Assembly: GCA_021613535.1 (NCBI GenBank)
Contig: CP075494.1
Span: forward strand, 5,146,001-5,210,000
DNA: 64,000 nt
Reading direction: 5' to 3'
DNA from: Adineta vaga
Lineage: Eukaryota > Rotifera
Each line of letters starts with the position of its first letter. Positions within the stretch are counted from its first letter, which is position 1. The notes beneath the pieces are model-generated. The model had not been told where the DNA came from, did not search any database, and was given only the letters and a program-made list of their open reading frames with translations. The position numbers were made by a program, and so were the translations under genes. This document shows positions 1-10,720 of the stretch, one piece after another.

Positions 1-493
1 GTACCAACCTGTTGACAAGGCTACAACTTTTTGAGAATCAGGATAGAACAATCCATAACATGCACCGCCCCATCCACCGTCACCACCTTGTTGAAAACTA
101 TTCAGCGTCAATACAGCCGAAGATTTTGATGATGGAGAACATTTATATTGTTGATAACTGACACCTGTTTTACAGCATTCAGAAAAATTGTCTGTATTGC
201 ATGCAGTACTATGAAAAGAAGCATATATATAATCTCGTTACAAACCAATGGCAACGTTCTTACCTAGTGCCATGCAATACGCCAAAAGGTGTGCATATTT
301 TATCTTGATCAATATTTTCACGATCACCACACTTTCCACTCAAACAGATCATGTCTCCATCGCAATCATTATATGTTGAACAAGGATCACCAGCACAGTG
401 ACCTATCCAAGAACAAGTAGAAGATCGTGTTTTTCGAATAAGTTTCGATCCTGTAGTGGTAAAAAGTAATAAGAAAACGAATAAAGAAATCAT
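1..493 (-). CDS. Kiwellin-like secreted Cys-rich protein (partial, 3' end beyond window)
   Basis: Two exons are visible: 264-493 and 1-208, joined across a 55-nt GT-AG intron (209-263) that splits a Ser codon. A hydrophobic signal peptide of about 16 residues is followed by a Cys-rich stretch containing the pattern [13 protein letters not shown]. The second exon continues with [22 protein letters not shown] and VVALSTGWY before the window ends. This combination, an N-terminal Cys knot-like module followed by a barwin-like double-psi beta-barrel, is the signature of plant and fungal kiwellin / ripening-related proteins. In plants some kiwellins bind and inhibit secreted fungal enzymes; whether this one does so cannot be told. 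The family is not normally expected in animals, so horizontal gain from a plant or fungus is likely (inference). The intron is of the host's usual size, suggesting an established gene. Confidence 0.82.
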
Positions 494-1599
494 GTGAAAA
501 TCTAAAAGATGATAGAATCGTACGTATTGTATTTAAAACAAAACGTTTAAAAATAATCTGATTTTAATCGATTTTTTAGAATAAAAATCGATTGAAATGT
601 CACAATTTTAGTCGAATTTTTAATTGAAAAAGAATCTTTTTTAATCGATTTTCAATATATCTCTATCAAAATATCGATTTTAAACAGATTTCTAACGGTT
701 TTTTTCTAATCTTTATCGAACGAATCCTGACAAAATGTCGATGCATTCGTGCTTTTTTAATATTGCATATTGATCAAAGAATAACTTTTCAGGTCAATCT
801 CGATCTTTCTTTCTTTCCTTTTTCTTTTCTTTTCTTTCAATGTATATAGGCGTATTATTTCGATAAATAAAGTTAGAGAAAAGAGTAAAGCCCGCGGCAC
901 GTTCGTCTACTTACATTATATTTATTATCATAAATAACATCTCTAATAATGAGTATCTTTCAATCGATCAAATCTGTTCTCTGTTGAATAATTAGTTTGA
1001 TATAAACTCTCCGATTTGCTGCAACAGTATCACAAAAAGTCACATAACAGTTTTAAATAAGATCAAATCATCTCACTATAGAGGAAATCGTTTATATATA
1101 CAAATAGTATTTCAATTCAGCCACATATGTCAAATCAAATATGAACTTCAGTGGTGCTAGAAATTGCGTCATATTTTGAACTTTATTTTTGCTTCATTAG
1201 ATAGATCACGACTTTTTTGAATGGATAACATTAACAGATTCGTTGTCATAGTAATTCCTTGTAACGTTCGATGTTTTCATTGTTTTGTTTTAGAATTCAA
1301 ATGAGATGGAAGAAAGAAGACTTGACGGAGAAATAGATTTCAAATTTCGTCATGAAAACACTGAAGAAAATATACAGAGGTCACTAGTCAATATGTATTT
1401 GCCCATGACTGGTTTACAGTTCTTTTTCTTGAGCGTTTCAGTCGGAAGAACAGAAAAGAAAAGATTGACGATATTTTCATCATACACGTGAAAATGGCCG
1501 TATAAGGATAATATTGTATATTACTCAAATAAACTTAAATATTCTGTTGCAATACTAACATATACAATGCATTGATTTCTGCTTTTTTACTTTAAAACA
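494..1599. other. Intergenic, AT-rich
   Basis: No convincing gene. Between about 540 and 720 there are several scattered copies of an aatcgatttt-like word in both orientations, and pyrimidine-rich DNA near 803-838. A 61-codon open frame at 1306-1491 shows no domain or splice support and is not called. Confidence 0.5.
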
Positions 1600-3329
1600 A
1601 TGTGCATCGGTTTGCGACGTTTTTTCTTTAGACAAATACAAAAACGATCTTTCACTACTCGAATGACTGAGTCGGAAAATCCAGATGATTTATCCCATAT
1701 TCCAACTGATACAGAATCATATTCTTCTGTTTCAACACATCCTGAAATCAAATATCGACCAATGCCTGATCCATTATCTGTTTATGTACCATTGAATTCG
1801 TTAACTCAGAAAACTATTGATTCTATTGTGTCAACAATTCATCAATCTGAAAAAAGAGATTGGCACTTTGGTAGACGTACTCTTCTTGCTTTTCTACTTG
1901 CAATCCATAATCAATTGAAAGTAATCGAACAAAATAAAGATCGGGAAAATAAATTCGATGAAAAGACAATTCAACATGCATCAAAAGTTCGAAAATGGTT
2001 GGTAAGAAAGGATCAATCTGGTGATGTTAGTGAACTTCAATGGGATGAATTAGAAACTAATTATAAAAAGATGATGAAAGAGAAAGATAGTGGAATGGCA
2101 GCGAATTTTTATGTCGATGTTAAAGAGGTCGAACCTTATTATGAATTAACTATTCCCGAAGTAAGTTTTTATAATTTTATCAAGTAATTTCACAAATTAA
2201 TTTTCGTTTCTATTCGAATTTATGTAGTTACATGAGGATGTAAATCAATCTCGAAAATATATGAAAAGATTTCGTAGTGAGGGTTGGGATCCAAAAGAAT
2301 TGAAATTATACTGGGATGTACAACAACTAGAAGATCTTTGTCCAAAAGATGAAATTCAAACAAAAGTATTGGAAGAAAAAGAAAAAGATGAAATCAAAAC
2401 GGAAAATGAACAAACGAACGAAAGTAATACACTTCCTTGTGATCCATCTGATTTAGATGCTATGGAAGCTTTACGTCAATATCCAGTCTCACAACGAAAT
2501 CATGCTACTAAAATTGAATATATCAACAAAGGAATTGAAAAGGCAGTTTTTGATGCACCTGAAGACGTTCAATTAATTGTTCTTAACTTTGCTGTAAATA
2601 ATCTTTTCTTTCTAAAATTATCTTTGATATTTATCTGACTATTTTAGAATGAACGATCTCCAGGAGGAGGATATTTACGACATGCTTGTAAGTTTATCTT
2701 ATTATCAATGAACCAATAGGATATATATTTTTCTATTTAGGGGCACAAGAGGAAATTATTCTATATAATTCTGATGGTTATCGATCATTACTTGATTTAA
2801 AATACGGACGAATGGGTGGTGGATATGCTATACCTGAATTTGGAGTTGCTTATGTTCGGGATATACGATTTTTCGATCAGAAATCGACTAGAATTCGTAA
2901 AGCGGATATGTTAGTTTCGGCATGTTATTGTCTCTCCGGTTCACCTCAACTTTATGAGAATCCAGAAGATACAGATATGGTAACACATACAATTCATCAA
3001 TTCTAAACCATAAACTAACTTTATTTTGATTCTTGTAGGTAATTTCAAATACTGTTGAAAAATTTCGTGCATTTATTGCTGCAGCTGTTGCTAATACGAA
3101 AGGTGATGGATCGAATACATATCTTTTACTTGGTCCCATTGGCACAGGTGCTTTTGCAAATGATACAAGAGATATTGCTTATACTTTTCGTAAAGTACTC
3201 TCGTCGAAAATGATGGGATCAACAGGTCCAATAGCAAATGCATTTGGAAATATTTGGTTTGTATCAACAGATCAATGGAAAAATCTTTTATTTGAAGACG
3301 TTTTAAGTGAAAAAGATCAAACCAAATGA
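1600..3329 (+). CDS. Microbial-type poly(ADP-ribose) glycohydrolase (TIGR02452/DUF2263 family)
   Basis: Five exons: 1600-2160, 2228-2593, 2648-2687, 2741-2979 and 3039-3329. Joining exons 3 and 4 restores PGGGYLRHAWAQEE, matching the GGG-x(6-8)-QEE signature of bacterial and fungal-type PARG, where the second Glu is catalytic. LNFANER precedes it, and LLGPIGTGAFANDTRDIA near the C-terminus matches the family's conserved macro-fold end. The enzyme is expected to remove poly(ADP-ribose) from proteins. The first 21 residues are Arg-rich with few acids (MCIGLRRFFFRQIQKRSF), which could be a mitochondrial presequence; translation might instead begin at Met21. An acidic, Lys-rich linker lies around residues 220-245. 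This is a different lineage from canonical animal PARG. Assignment is confident; location is a guess. Confidence 0.88.
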
Positions 3330-3627
3330 GAATAGAATTTCCTATTTTATTTTTTCATAGTTTAAACGCGAAATGAGATAAGTATATATATATATATACA
3401 TACTCAATAAAAATATGTAAACAACTAAAATATTAAACAGTTGATTCGATATATCTAATTATTAAAGCCAACAAACATATTTACAAATTATATAGAAAAT
3501 GTGCGTTTTAACAACATTTACAAAAGTAACAAAAAGGCTTATCTAATGGTAAATTATCTTTTGATATTGAGGTGAAGATAGGTGAAAAAGAAGTTTGTAT
3601 TTTTCATAAATTCAAAATAATAAAACC

Positions 3628-4938
3628 ATGTTTTTTATACAATGGATATGTTTATTTGTATTCTCGTATGTAGTTCTGTGTAAACACATACCAGACTCTC
3701 GTCTCGATTTAGATGAAGTTGTTTATCATGATGAACCATCAAAAATTTACCTTGGTTCGCCATCAATTGTTCGTTTATCATCAGGACGTCTTGTTGCCAG
3801 TCACGATTTCTTTGGTCCTGGATATCAATCTCAACCAAGAAATGTATCCATCTATGTTAGTGATGATAATGGTGAAAATTGGATGTTTAGATCGTATATA
3901 AAACATAGTTATTGGACAACATTAGCAGTTTATAATGATATGATCTATGCGATTGGCACAGATAGTGACACGAATGCGAATATAATAATTCATCGAAGTA
4001 GTGATCATGGTACATCATGGAATTATAATGGAAATGATGATGGAATTATTCTATTTCATGGATCATTTGCAACAGGTGCAACACCGATTGTGATTGCTAA
4101 TCAAATTATGTATCGAGCAATTGAAGCTTGGCCAGCCCCTTCTCGATGGCCTGATGATTTTCAAGCTGCTATTGTTAGCTGTAATTTAACAAAAGCAAAT
4201 CAATCTACTATGGATGATGATAATGATCCAATTATGTCATCTAATAATTGGCGAATAACTCCACCGTTATCTTTCAATACATCATGGATACCAAAAACAT
4301 TTCCGAATATAACTAAACCTGGCTATTTAGAAGGTAATGTTGTTGTATCTACAGCAACGACTGGATCAAAAGAATTACGTATTTTCAATATCATTCGATT
4401 TAATTCTATTCCATTATCAAATCTGGCTATTATATTAGAATTAAATCAAATAACAAATACATTATCATTTATTTCAATTATAAAATTTCCTGGTGGAATG
4501 ACGAAATTTTCTATAAGATATGATCCTATTAGTGAAACATATTTTACATTCGTCAATCCAGTAACACGAGATTTCGATCCAATTCAACGAAATATTTTAA
4601 GTTTATCATATTCAAAAGACTTAACTAATTGGACAATTGCTGTTGATCGTCTTGTATATGATGATACAGGTTTTACAGTAAATGATAGCCTTCGGTATAC
4701 TGGTTTTCATTATGTTGATTGGCAATTTGATGATTTATCATCGTCATCATCATTATTGAATAGTAAAGCAAGTTGTGTCGAATGGAATTGTGATGGTGGT
4801 CCTGATATGATCTATTTAATTCGTACATCATATCGTGGTGCTAATTCTTATCATAATTCAAATCGCATTACTTATAAAACATTGAAAAACTATCGAGCGT
4901 TAGTTGAAAAACAACATAAAAAAGACTTTTTTCCATAA
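3628..4938 (+). CDS. Secreted sialidase-like (BNR/Asp-box) glycosidase
   Basis: A single open frame of 436 codons with no intron, unlike most neighbours. An N-terminal hydrophobic stretch of about 18 residues is a signal peptide. Two Asp-box motifs (S-x-D-x-G-x-x-W) are seen: SDDNGENW at residues 78-85 and SSDHGTSW at 124-131, as in six-bladed beta-propeller sialidases. The early SPSIVRLSSGRLVASHD also fits this superfamily. Several N-x-S/T sites fit a secreted glycoprotein. Sialidases release terminal sialic acids, but related Asp-box propellers act on other sugars, so the substrate is open. No transmembrane anchor is visible. Lack of introns and resemblance to bacterial exo-sialidase-like proteins suggest horizontal gain, which is inference. 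Confidence 0.72.
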   Translation: MFFIQWICLFVFSYVVLCKHIPDSRLDLDEVVYHDEPSKIYLGSPSIVRLSSGRLVASHDFFGPGYQSQPRNVSIYVSDDNGENWMFRSYIKHSYWTTLAVYNDMIYAIGTDSDTNANIIIHRSSDHGTSWNYNGNDDGIILFHGSFATGATPIVIANQIMYRAIEAWPAPSRWPDDFQAAIVSCNLTKANQSTMDDDNDPIMSSNNWRITPPLSFNTSWIPKTFPNITKPGYLEGNVVVSTATTGSKELRIFNIIRFNSIPLSNLAIILELNQITNTLSFISIIKFPGGMTKFSIRYDPISETYFTFVNPVTRDFDPIQRNILSLSYSKDLTNWTIAVDRLVYDDTGFTVNDSLRYTGFHYVDWQFDDLSSSSSLLNSKASCVEWNCDGGPDMIYLIRTSYRGANSYHNSNRITYKTLKNYRALVEKQHKKDFFP

Positions 4939-5496
4939 CTTCAGTTAAGTATATTTTCATCTATACCTTCATATTTTTGAAATCGTCAAAACTATTTGTT
5001 GGAAATTTATGAAAATATAATTATCACTGAATGTGTTTTTATTCTATATAATATAGCAACTGATGTTTTTATCATCTTCTAATGTAAAAGTATAGCATTG
5101 ATAACGAGATTCGCAGCAGCGTTAAAAGACTCATTTTTTCCCTTTAGAAACACTTCTGACATTCTCACACGCCTTCGAAATAAAATATCTAAGAATAATA
5201 AATCATATTTGAAAGACAATGCTGACGTTCATTTATCACTAAAGAATAATGCATTTATTTCTTAACTGTCGTAGGAATGCTCTCGAGTGATGATAGAAAT
5301 TACTTATCTACTTATTCTAATTTTGGTCTGAAGATATGAGAACACGATGATTTGCACGTATCGAAATAAAACATTTGATGAAATATAGTCATATTTATTG
5401 AATTCAATCAAAAATGAGAAAAAGATTGAGCTATTATTTTCAGCTGAAGTGTAATTAGTTTTTATTTTTATTTTTGCCGAGGCGTCAAACTAAAAG
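4939..5496. other. Intergenic
   Basis: AT-rich sequence between the sialidase-like gene and the mucin-like gene; no gene, RNA or repeat was recognised. Confidence 0.5.
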
Positions 5497-5506
5497 TATA
5501 TAAAAG
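5497..5506 (+). promoter_or_regulatory. TATA-like box upstream of mucin-like gene
   Basis: TATATAAAAG lies about 30-40 nt upstream of the first ATG (5538), in a good position for a core promoter with a very short leader. Found by eye; no transcript data. Confidence 0.4.
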
Positions 5507-5537
5507 AAATGCGTCAGTGTATATTGTATTGACTAAA

Positions 5538-6377
5538 ATGATGAAGACAATAATTCAACTCGCTATTGTTTACATTGTATTCATAAAAACATTAGCATCA
5601 ATGTCTACTGGAGCTTCAATGAATCCTAGCATAATATCAACTGTTTCTGATCGTCCACCCGGCTTCGCAATGACATCAGTCTTCAGTAGTTCCCCACCAA
5701 GAGCTAGTGTATTATTTTCATCCATGAATTCTTTTCTAACAAGTTTCAAGCCAGATCCTATCACAAGTGGAAAACCTCCTATTTCTGATTCTTCACCACA
5801 TCCTTTCACAGCCTCGTCAAATCCTAATGGACTTCCGACATTCACCAATCCACCGCCGATAAATTATAGTCCAACAGCAAGCTCTATTGGAGGATCACCT
5901 AGTTCCCGTTTTCCAACAACCATCTCTCCCGGTATAATAAGTCTAAGTACACCATTGATGTTTATCAATCAAGATTCAAGTCCAAGAGAAAGTCCACCAA
6001 TTTCTTTGGCAACTTCGTCAAATCCTAGTAGATCTCCAATAACTACTACTGGTAGTTATCCTTTGACAAGTTCCCATCCATCTACAGGCATTTTTAGTGG
6101 ATCTCCGATGTCGACAAGACTACCATCAACATATCTCAGTGCCTCACAAACTTCTTCTAGTCGGTCTGTCAACACACCTACAACAGGTTCATCATTCAAT
6201 AACAGTAGAATTTCAACCATGTTAAACTCAAGAGGATCATTTACTACCTTTATTGCCACAACTGCTCCTAATACACAAAGTACACTGCAAGTAACTACCA
6301 GTGCTGGTCAAGTTCTTTCGATTTGTCATTCATTGATGTATATTTTTGTTACTCTCCTTTTTACATACTTTCTTTAA
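5538..6377 (+). CDS. Ser/Thr/Pro-rich GPI-anchored mucin-like surface protein
   Basis: The frame opens with tandem Met codons (5538, 5541), then a hydrophobic signal peptide ending near LASMSTGAS. The remaining 220 or so residues are mostly Ser, Thr, Pro, Gly and Asn, with recurring SNPxG/SxPxS-type units, as in heavily O-glycosylated stalks. The C-terminus is a hydrophobic tail (SICHSLMYIFVTLLFTYFL) with almost no cytoplasmic residues, typical of a GPI-attachment signal. No catalytic domain is visible. Probable cell-surface or extracellular-matrix mucin; precise role unknown. No introns. Confidence 0.6.
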   Translation: MMKTIIQLAIVYIVFIKTLASMSTGASMNPSIISTVSDRPPGFAMTSVFSSSPPRASVLFSSMNSFLTSFKPDPITSGKPPISDSSPHPFTASSNPNGLPTFTNPPPINYSPTASSIGGSPSSRFPTTISPGIISLSTPLMFINQDSSPRESPPISLATSSNPSRSPITTTGSYPLTSSHPSTGIFSGSPMSTRLPSTYLSASQTSSSRSVNTPTTGSSFNNSRISTMLNSRGSFTTFIATTAPNTQSTLQVTTSAGQVLSICHSLMYIFVTLLFTYFL

Positions 6378-6625
6378 ATGATTATTATCATTTATAGATG
6401 ACTTATTCATGAACTTGTCCTTTTGAAATGCACTCACAGAATTATGATATCATCATTCCGAAGATTCTTCTGTCTCAGAAATAAAATAAATAACACATAT
6501 ATAACACTTGAACACTCGTTTATATTTATAATCTTCAATATATACTTCGTTTATTCACAAATCAATTACTAATTTGTATGAAATTATTAAAAAAAAAATA
6601 TAATTTTACATGTTGCAGTAAATTG

Positions 6626-7843
6626 CTAACTGCTATTGATAATCGAAATTTGCGCATCTTTATCAGAATAGTTCATGATCACAATAGTTGATGTTTGATC
6701 AACAGCTAATACACGTTGTCTAGCATCTCGGGGTCCAATACGATATGTAGCATTTCCTTTATGGCTAATAACCCACTCTTGAGTGAAATTACCCGTCAAA
6801 ATATCAGTTTTTACTGTACCCATCGATGCTGTAGCACTATACGCGTTGAACAATATTACTCGTACTGTTGTCAACAATATACCAAGACATTTGTTTGTTT
6901 GTGCTTGTGATGAAAGTCGATAAGTACTATTGGCGAGAACACGAGCTAAATCTTCTTGCATTTGCCAATAAGCTGGTTTTGGTTGATAGTCAGCATGAAA
7001 GAGTGATGATTCACCTTCTGTATGATTAGTAGCAGCCGGAATCCAACTATATCGATCTATAAAACCCCAAGTAAGTAATGCTGGAGTTCGCGGAGCAAAG
7101 TGAAAAACATAATCGAGAACAGAACGATAGACAACACCTTGTTTTTTCAATATCAGCAGGATCTTTAGGATCACCATCGACCATTGGAATGCCAATGTCA
7201 AGTTCTGTTACCATTAAATCTAAATTTCTATCAATAAATCGTTGAGCAGTTTGATAATGTACATCTCCCGGAGTGACAGCTACAGAAACTTTTATACGTC
7301 ATTGAATTCCAATACCATGAATAGGAACATTTTCTGATTTTAACCAATCAATAAGTGCAACTACTCGTTCGGTTTTTAATCCTCCTTGTTGAAATCCAAA
7401 ATCATTATAATAAAGATTGAACATGTTCAGGTGTTATAAATGGTTCTCTTTCTAGCAATCAATGAGGAATTCTCATATCATAAGCCCACACTAAAGTATG
7501 TCCACGTAATTGCATTCCATTCTGTTGAACCCACCCAGTTGTAGTTGGCGTTGCACCTAAAAGCCAACCTGAATCAGTAAAGTTATACAGATTCTCACCA
7601 ATCCAATTATATTCAGGCTTTAATTCGAATCCTGACACAATTAATTGATAATTTTTTTACAATCGTAGCATTGTATTGTCCTTGATCAATATCACGTCGT
7701 AAATAGTCAACAAGAGTTGCCGTTCCTAGTAGCAAACCATGGAACGATGCTGATACTTTCAAACCGATTGGATCTTGTGCTTGAATATTCAAATACTTTG
7801 CTAAACAAAATACGAATAAAAATAATATGGTAGTGTTTTTCAT
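6626..7843 (-). pseudogene. Decayed GH10 endo-1,4-beta-xylanase
   Basis: The reading frame is split, but pieces align in order with glycoside hydrolase family 10. They are a signal peptide (start 7843, MKNTTILFLFVFCLA), ENLYNFTDSGWLL, MQLRGHTLVW, YYNDFGFQQGGLKTERVVAL, VPIHGIGIQ, LMVTELDIG (carrying the nucleophile Glu), and LLTWGFIDRYSWIP with YQPKPAYWQMQ. Breaks seen: an extra A in a 7-A run (7652-7658), an in-frame TGA at 7459-7461 where GH10 has Trp, loss of the central part near 7411-7428, a TGA at 7299-7301, and an extra A in a 6-A run (7142-7147). The lost part includes the WDVVNE acid/base Glu, so the product could not be active even if read through. The C-terminal 90 residues beyond the catalytic domain may be a ricin/CBM13-like remnant. 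Probably acquired horizontally, then lost. Confidence 0.82.
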
Positions 7844-8311
7844 AATTATAACGAATTATTCGACTATTGTTAGTATGCAAAACATGAAATATAATGTGCT
7901 TGTATCGTCGATGAATAAGAGAAACGGAAGGCACATGTGTTAATCTTTCGAAGTCAAATATCAACAAGAAATAAGAATTAATCATATAGACAATACTAGT
8001 ACATGAAGGATTTGAAGATTTTTCTTTCATACTATGACATTCCATCGTGAAGTATTCATCTTGAGAAAAGAAAATCTGGTAAGCTGCACGTATAGATATC
8101 TAATGTGTTGAGATGTTTTACAGAAAAGAAAAGAAAAGAAAAGAAATCTTTTTATCAAGAGATATGAAAAGAAAAAGCAAAGAACATTTGATGACTACAG
8201 AAGATGTCAACAGTTATTGCATTACTCGACGTTTTAACACACGACAGTTTTTTTTCTCGACATTTTTATTCTTTTTCTAGTCTGATTATTTAGATTCTTA
8301 CCTATGAAAAT
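7844..8311. other. Intergenic between divergent genes
   Basis: Shared upstream region of the GH10 remnant (minus) and the C2 protein (plus). Contains an (AAAAG)n microsatellite at about 8123-8147. No gene recognised. Confidence 0.5.
8123..8147. repeat. (AAAAG)n microsatellite
   Basis: About five tandem AAAAG units upstream of the C2-domain gene. Confidence 0.85.
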
Positions 8312-9581
8312 ATGTCTTATTCATTATTTTCTGGTATTCGACGAACATTAATTTCTCCATCAACAGTTACAGAAAAATCCGATGAAGTAATCGGTCACGA
8401 TGTTTTAATTAAATTCCATGCTGCTCATGTAGGTCACTCTATCTATTCTTATTGGTTTAGTTAATTGTTTTTAGAATTTACCAAAAATGGATGTTGTTGG
8501 TACTGCTGATCCTTATTTTCGTGCTAAAATCGATGATGGTCAAGTTGAATTCAGTTCTTCATGTATCATTAAGACATTAAATCCGGTTTGGAATGAAGAA
8601 TGGATAGTAAGAAATATACCTTCAACAGCCAAACTGTTCGTTACCGTCTATGATAAAGATGATGATACACTTTTTGATGATTATATTGGCAAATTTCAAA
8701 TCGATATTCAACCTCTAGAAAATGAATGCATACCAATTCTCGGCTTTTCAAATACTCATCGAGGTACATTTCAATTAAGTATAGAATTACTTCCATCTGT
8801 TGAAGCTCGTCCATATACATTTGATGGTCCTGTTCGTTTTTCTCGTCATAATTCATTAACAGTTGGTCATTTAACAAAAGTAAATGATGAAAGACTTTAT
8901 TCAACTTGGGAAATTCATTTGAAACGTATTGATATTTATTTTGATCGAAATAGAAAACAAAAATGGAATTCATCATATCATGCTGCGAAAAAAATTTTTG
9001 AAGGTCCTATGGCTCATGCTATTCAATCGGTTATTAAACAAGCACATCGAGTTTTATATGCCAAACATACAACAAATGAATTTGGTCTAGTCAGTACGAA
9101 CGAAGATTTTTGGCGATTATTAACCGATATAAATACAAATATGATCAAACCGTGTGTTTACACGTATATTATTGAAGATAATACTTGGCGTTTTAGTGAA
9201 ACGGGTGCTTCATTTTTTGTGGATTTTGCTTCAAAACATGCTCTACATGCCAATTGTGCACAGACAGTTCATTATGCAGGTGAATTTCATCCGCGACCAA
9301 AATGTGGTTGGGATGAATATGATCCAAATGAAATTCTTGATTGGAATCAATGGGAATTAGTCATTGATAATGGTTCAGGAACATATGCACCTGATTTAAG
9401 ACTTCTTAATAAATTACAAGAATTATTAGTATTTAATTTTCCAGATCTGAATGTTGTTACATATGATTTCAAAGATCCAGCATTGATATCAAGTATCAAA
9501 GCATGTCGAGAGTTTGCTAAAAGTCCAAAATCGAAATCGATTCGAACACTGAAATATCTTATACCAACACCATTAACTTAA
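8312..9581 (+). CDS. C2-domain protein with conserved uncharacterised C-terminal domain
   Basis: Two exons, 8312-8428 and 8475-9581, joined in frame across a 46-nt intron. Residues about 27-125 form a C2 domain: LIKFHAAHNLPKMDVVGTAD, NPVWNEEW and VYDKDDDTLFDDYIG supply the acidic loop residues that bind calcium and membrane lipid. The remaining 280 residues form a compact domain containing VDFASKHALHANCAQ, HYAGEFHPRPK and a DNGSGTYAPD block. I recall similar C2-plus-this-domain proteins mainly from fungi, but cannot check it here. There is no signal peptide or membrane span, so a cytosolic, membrane-recruited protein is likely. The stop lies only about 80 nt from the stop of the convergent GPCR gene. 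Confidence 0.75.
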
Positions 9582-9661
9582 ATAAAAGATCGCATATATA
9601 GATACATATCAATTTATTGATTAAACAACAATCATGTAACATACAATATCGAGATTCATAA

Positions 9662-10720
9662 TTAAGTCATTGATGCTACTCCTTGTCGTCGAGCAAGTAA
9701 GAGGAATTGTTGTCGAAGACTTTTTCGAAATAATCGACTTGTTAATGTATTAACATAGAATGTTTTACAATAATTCATATAATAAAACCATCTTGCAATA
9801 AAAGTAAATATAATATATAAAAGAAGATAGTATAAATCTGTTGGTGGTCGATTAAAATATCCATAGAGATAAATAGTCATATATGGAACATTGAAAAGTA
9901 TTGTTACAGTGACTTGCATTAATAACATTATTAACATATGAGAATTATTTCGAATTGAAACTTGTCTAATCTGATTTGTTGATGGTATTGGATCGATTGT
10001 TGTTCGATTACTTCGAGTAGTTTGTTGAGCAGTAACACGTCCTCGACTTCGTTTCATATTGTAACATATTAATAAACCAAAAGCTGATAAAAAAAATGGA
10101 GCAATAGCTCCATTATATAATGCAAAGAAAAATCCATCTATAATCAGATAAGTTGTTGGAGAACCAAGAATAACTTGACATTTAGTAACATTCGTGATAG
10201 GATCAGTGACATAATCATAACCAATGATAATATGTAATTCAAATAAAACCCATAGAATAAAAACGATTCGTACGATCATGCGACTGATCTTCAATTGACT
10301 ACATTTTCGAAGTGTGGTATTCAATGAACTTGCACAAAAGCGATCCATTGATGCAAGTGTTAAATAAGTCGACGATAAACATGGTAAAAGTGAAAGAAGA
10401 AAATTTCCAAATTTACACCAAATTCGTGTGGAATAGATTAATGTCGACAATGGCAAATGAAATCTTGTGATCATTTCTAATAAAAGAAATACATTCATTA
10501 TCCAAAAATCAATAATCGATGTTGATAGAAAATAAACTGAACAAGAATTCATTCGAATTTGTTTTTGAATAAATGTAATTATATTCAAAATTGAACCTAT
10601 CATACCAATGACATACAATCCAACTAACATGCAATTATCTATTGTTAAAATAATTTCTATTGCTCGACCAAGATCAATAGACGGTGCTACTGTTATTGTT
10701 GTTGTTGTTGTGTTCGACAT
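9662..10720 (-). CDS. Rhodopsin-like GPCR, tandem copy 1
   Basis: About 352 residues with seven hydrophobic spans. Landmarks are TM1 with GSILNIITFIQK, TM2 with YFLSTSIIDFWIMN, TM3 end LASMDRFCASS (a DRF variant of the DRY motif), and TM7/helix 8 with YYMNYCKTFYVNTLTSRLFR. The Met at 10720 is chosen over an upstream in-frame Met (10882) because it gives MSNTT, aligning with MSNI starts in the next two paralogues and removing an unlikely extra hydrophobic stretch. Lineage-expanded receptors of this type are usually proposed to sense peptides or environmental chemicals; the ligand is unknown. First of three same-strand paralogues. Confidence 0.82.
   Translation of the reverse strand: MSNTTTTTITVAPSIDLGRAIEIILTIDNCMLVGLYVIGMIGSILNIITFIQKQIRMNSCSVYFLSTSIIDFWIMNVFLLLEMITRFHLPLSTLIYSTRIWCKFGNFLLSLLPCLSSTYLTLASMDRFCASSLNTTLRKCSQLKISRMIVRIVFILWVLFELHIIIGYDYVTDPITNVTKCQVILGSPTTYLIIDGFFFALYNGAIAPFFLSAFGLLICYNMKRSRGRVTAQQTTRSNRTTIDPIPSTNQIRQVSIRNNSHMLIMLLMQVTVTILFNVPYMTIYLYGYFNRPPTDLYYLLLYIIFTFIARWFYYMNYCKTFYVNTLTSRLFRKSLRQQFLLLARRQGVASMT

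Noticed and set aside
1306-1491. 61-codon open frame upstream of the PARG gene
   Set aside because: No domain, no signal peptide and no splice continuation; size is expected by chance.
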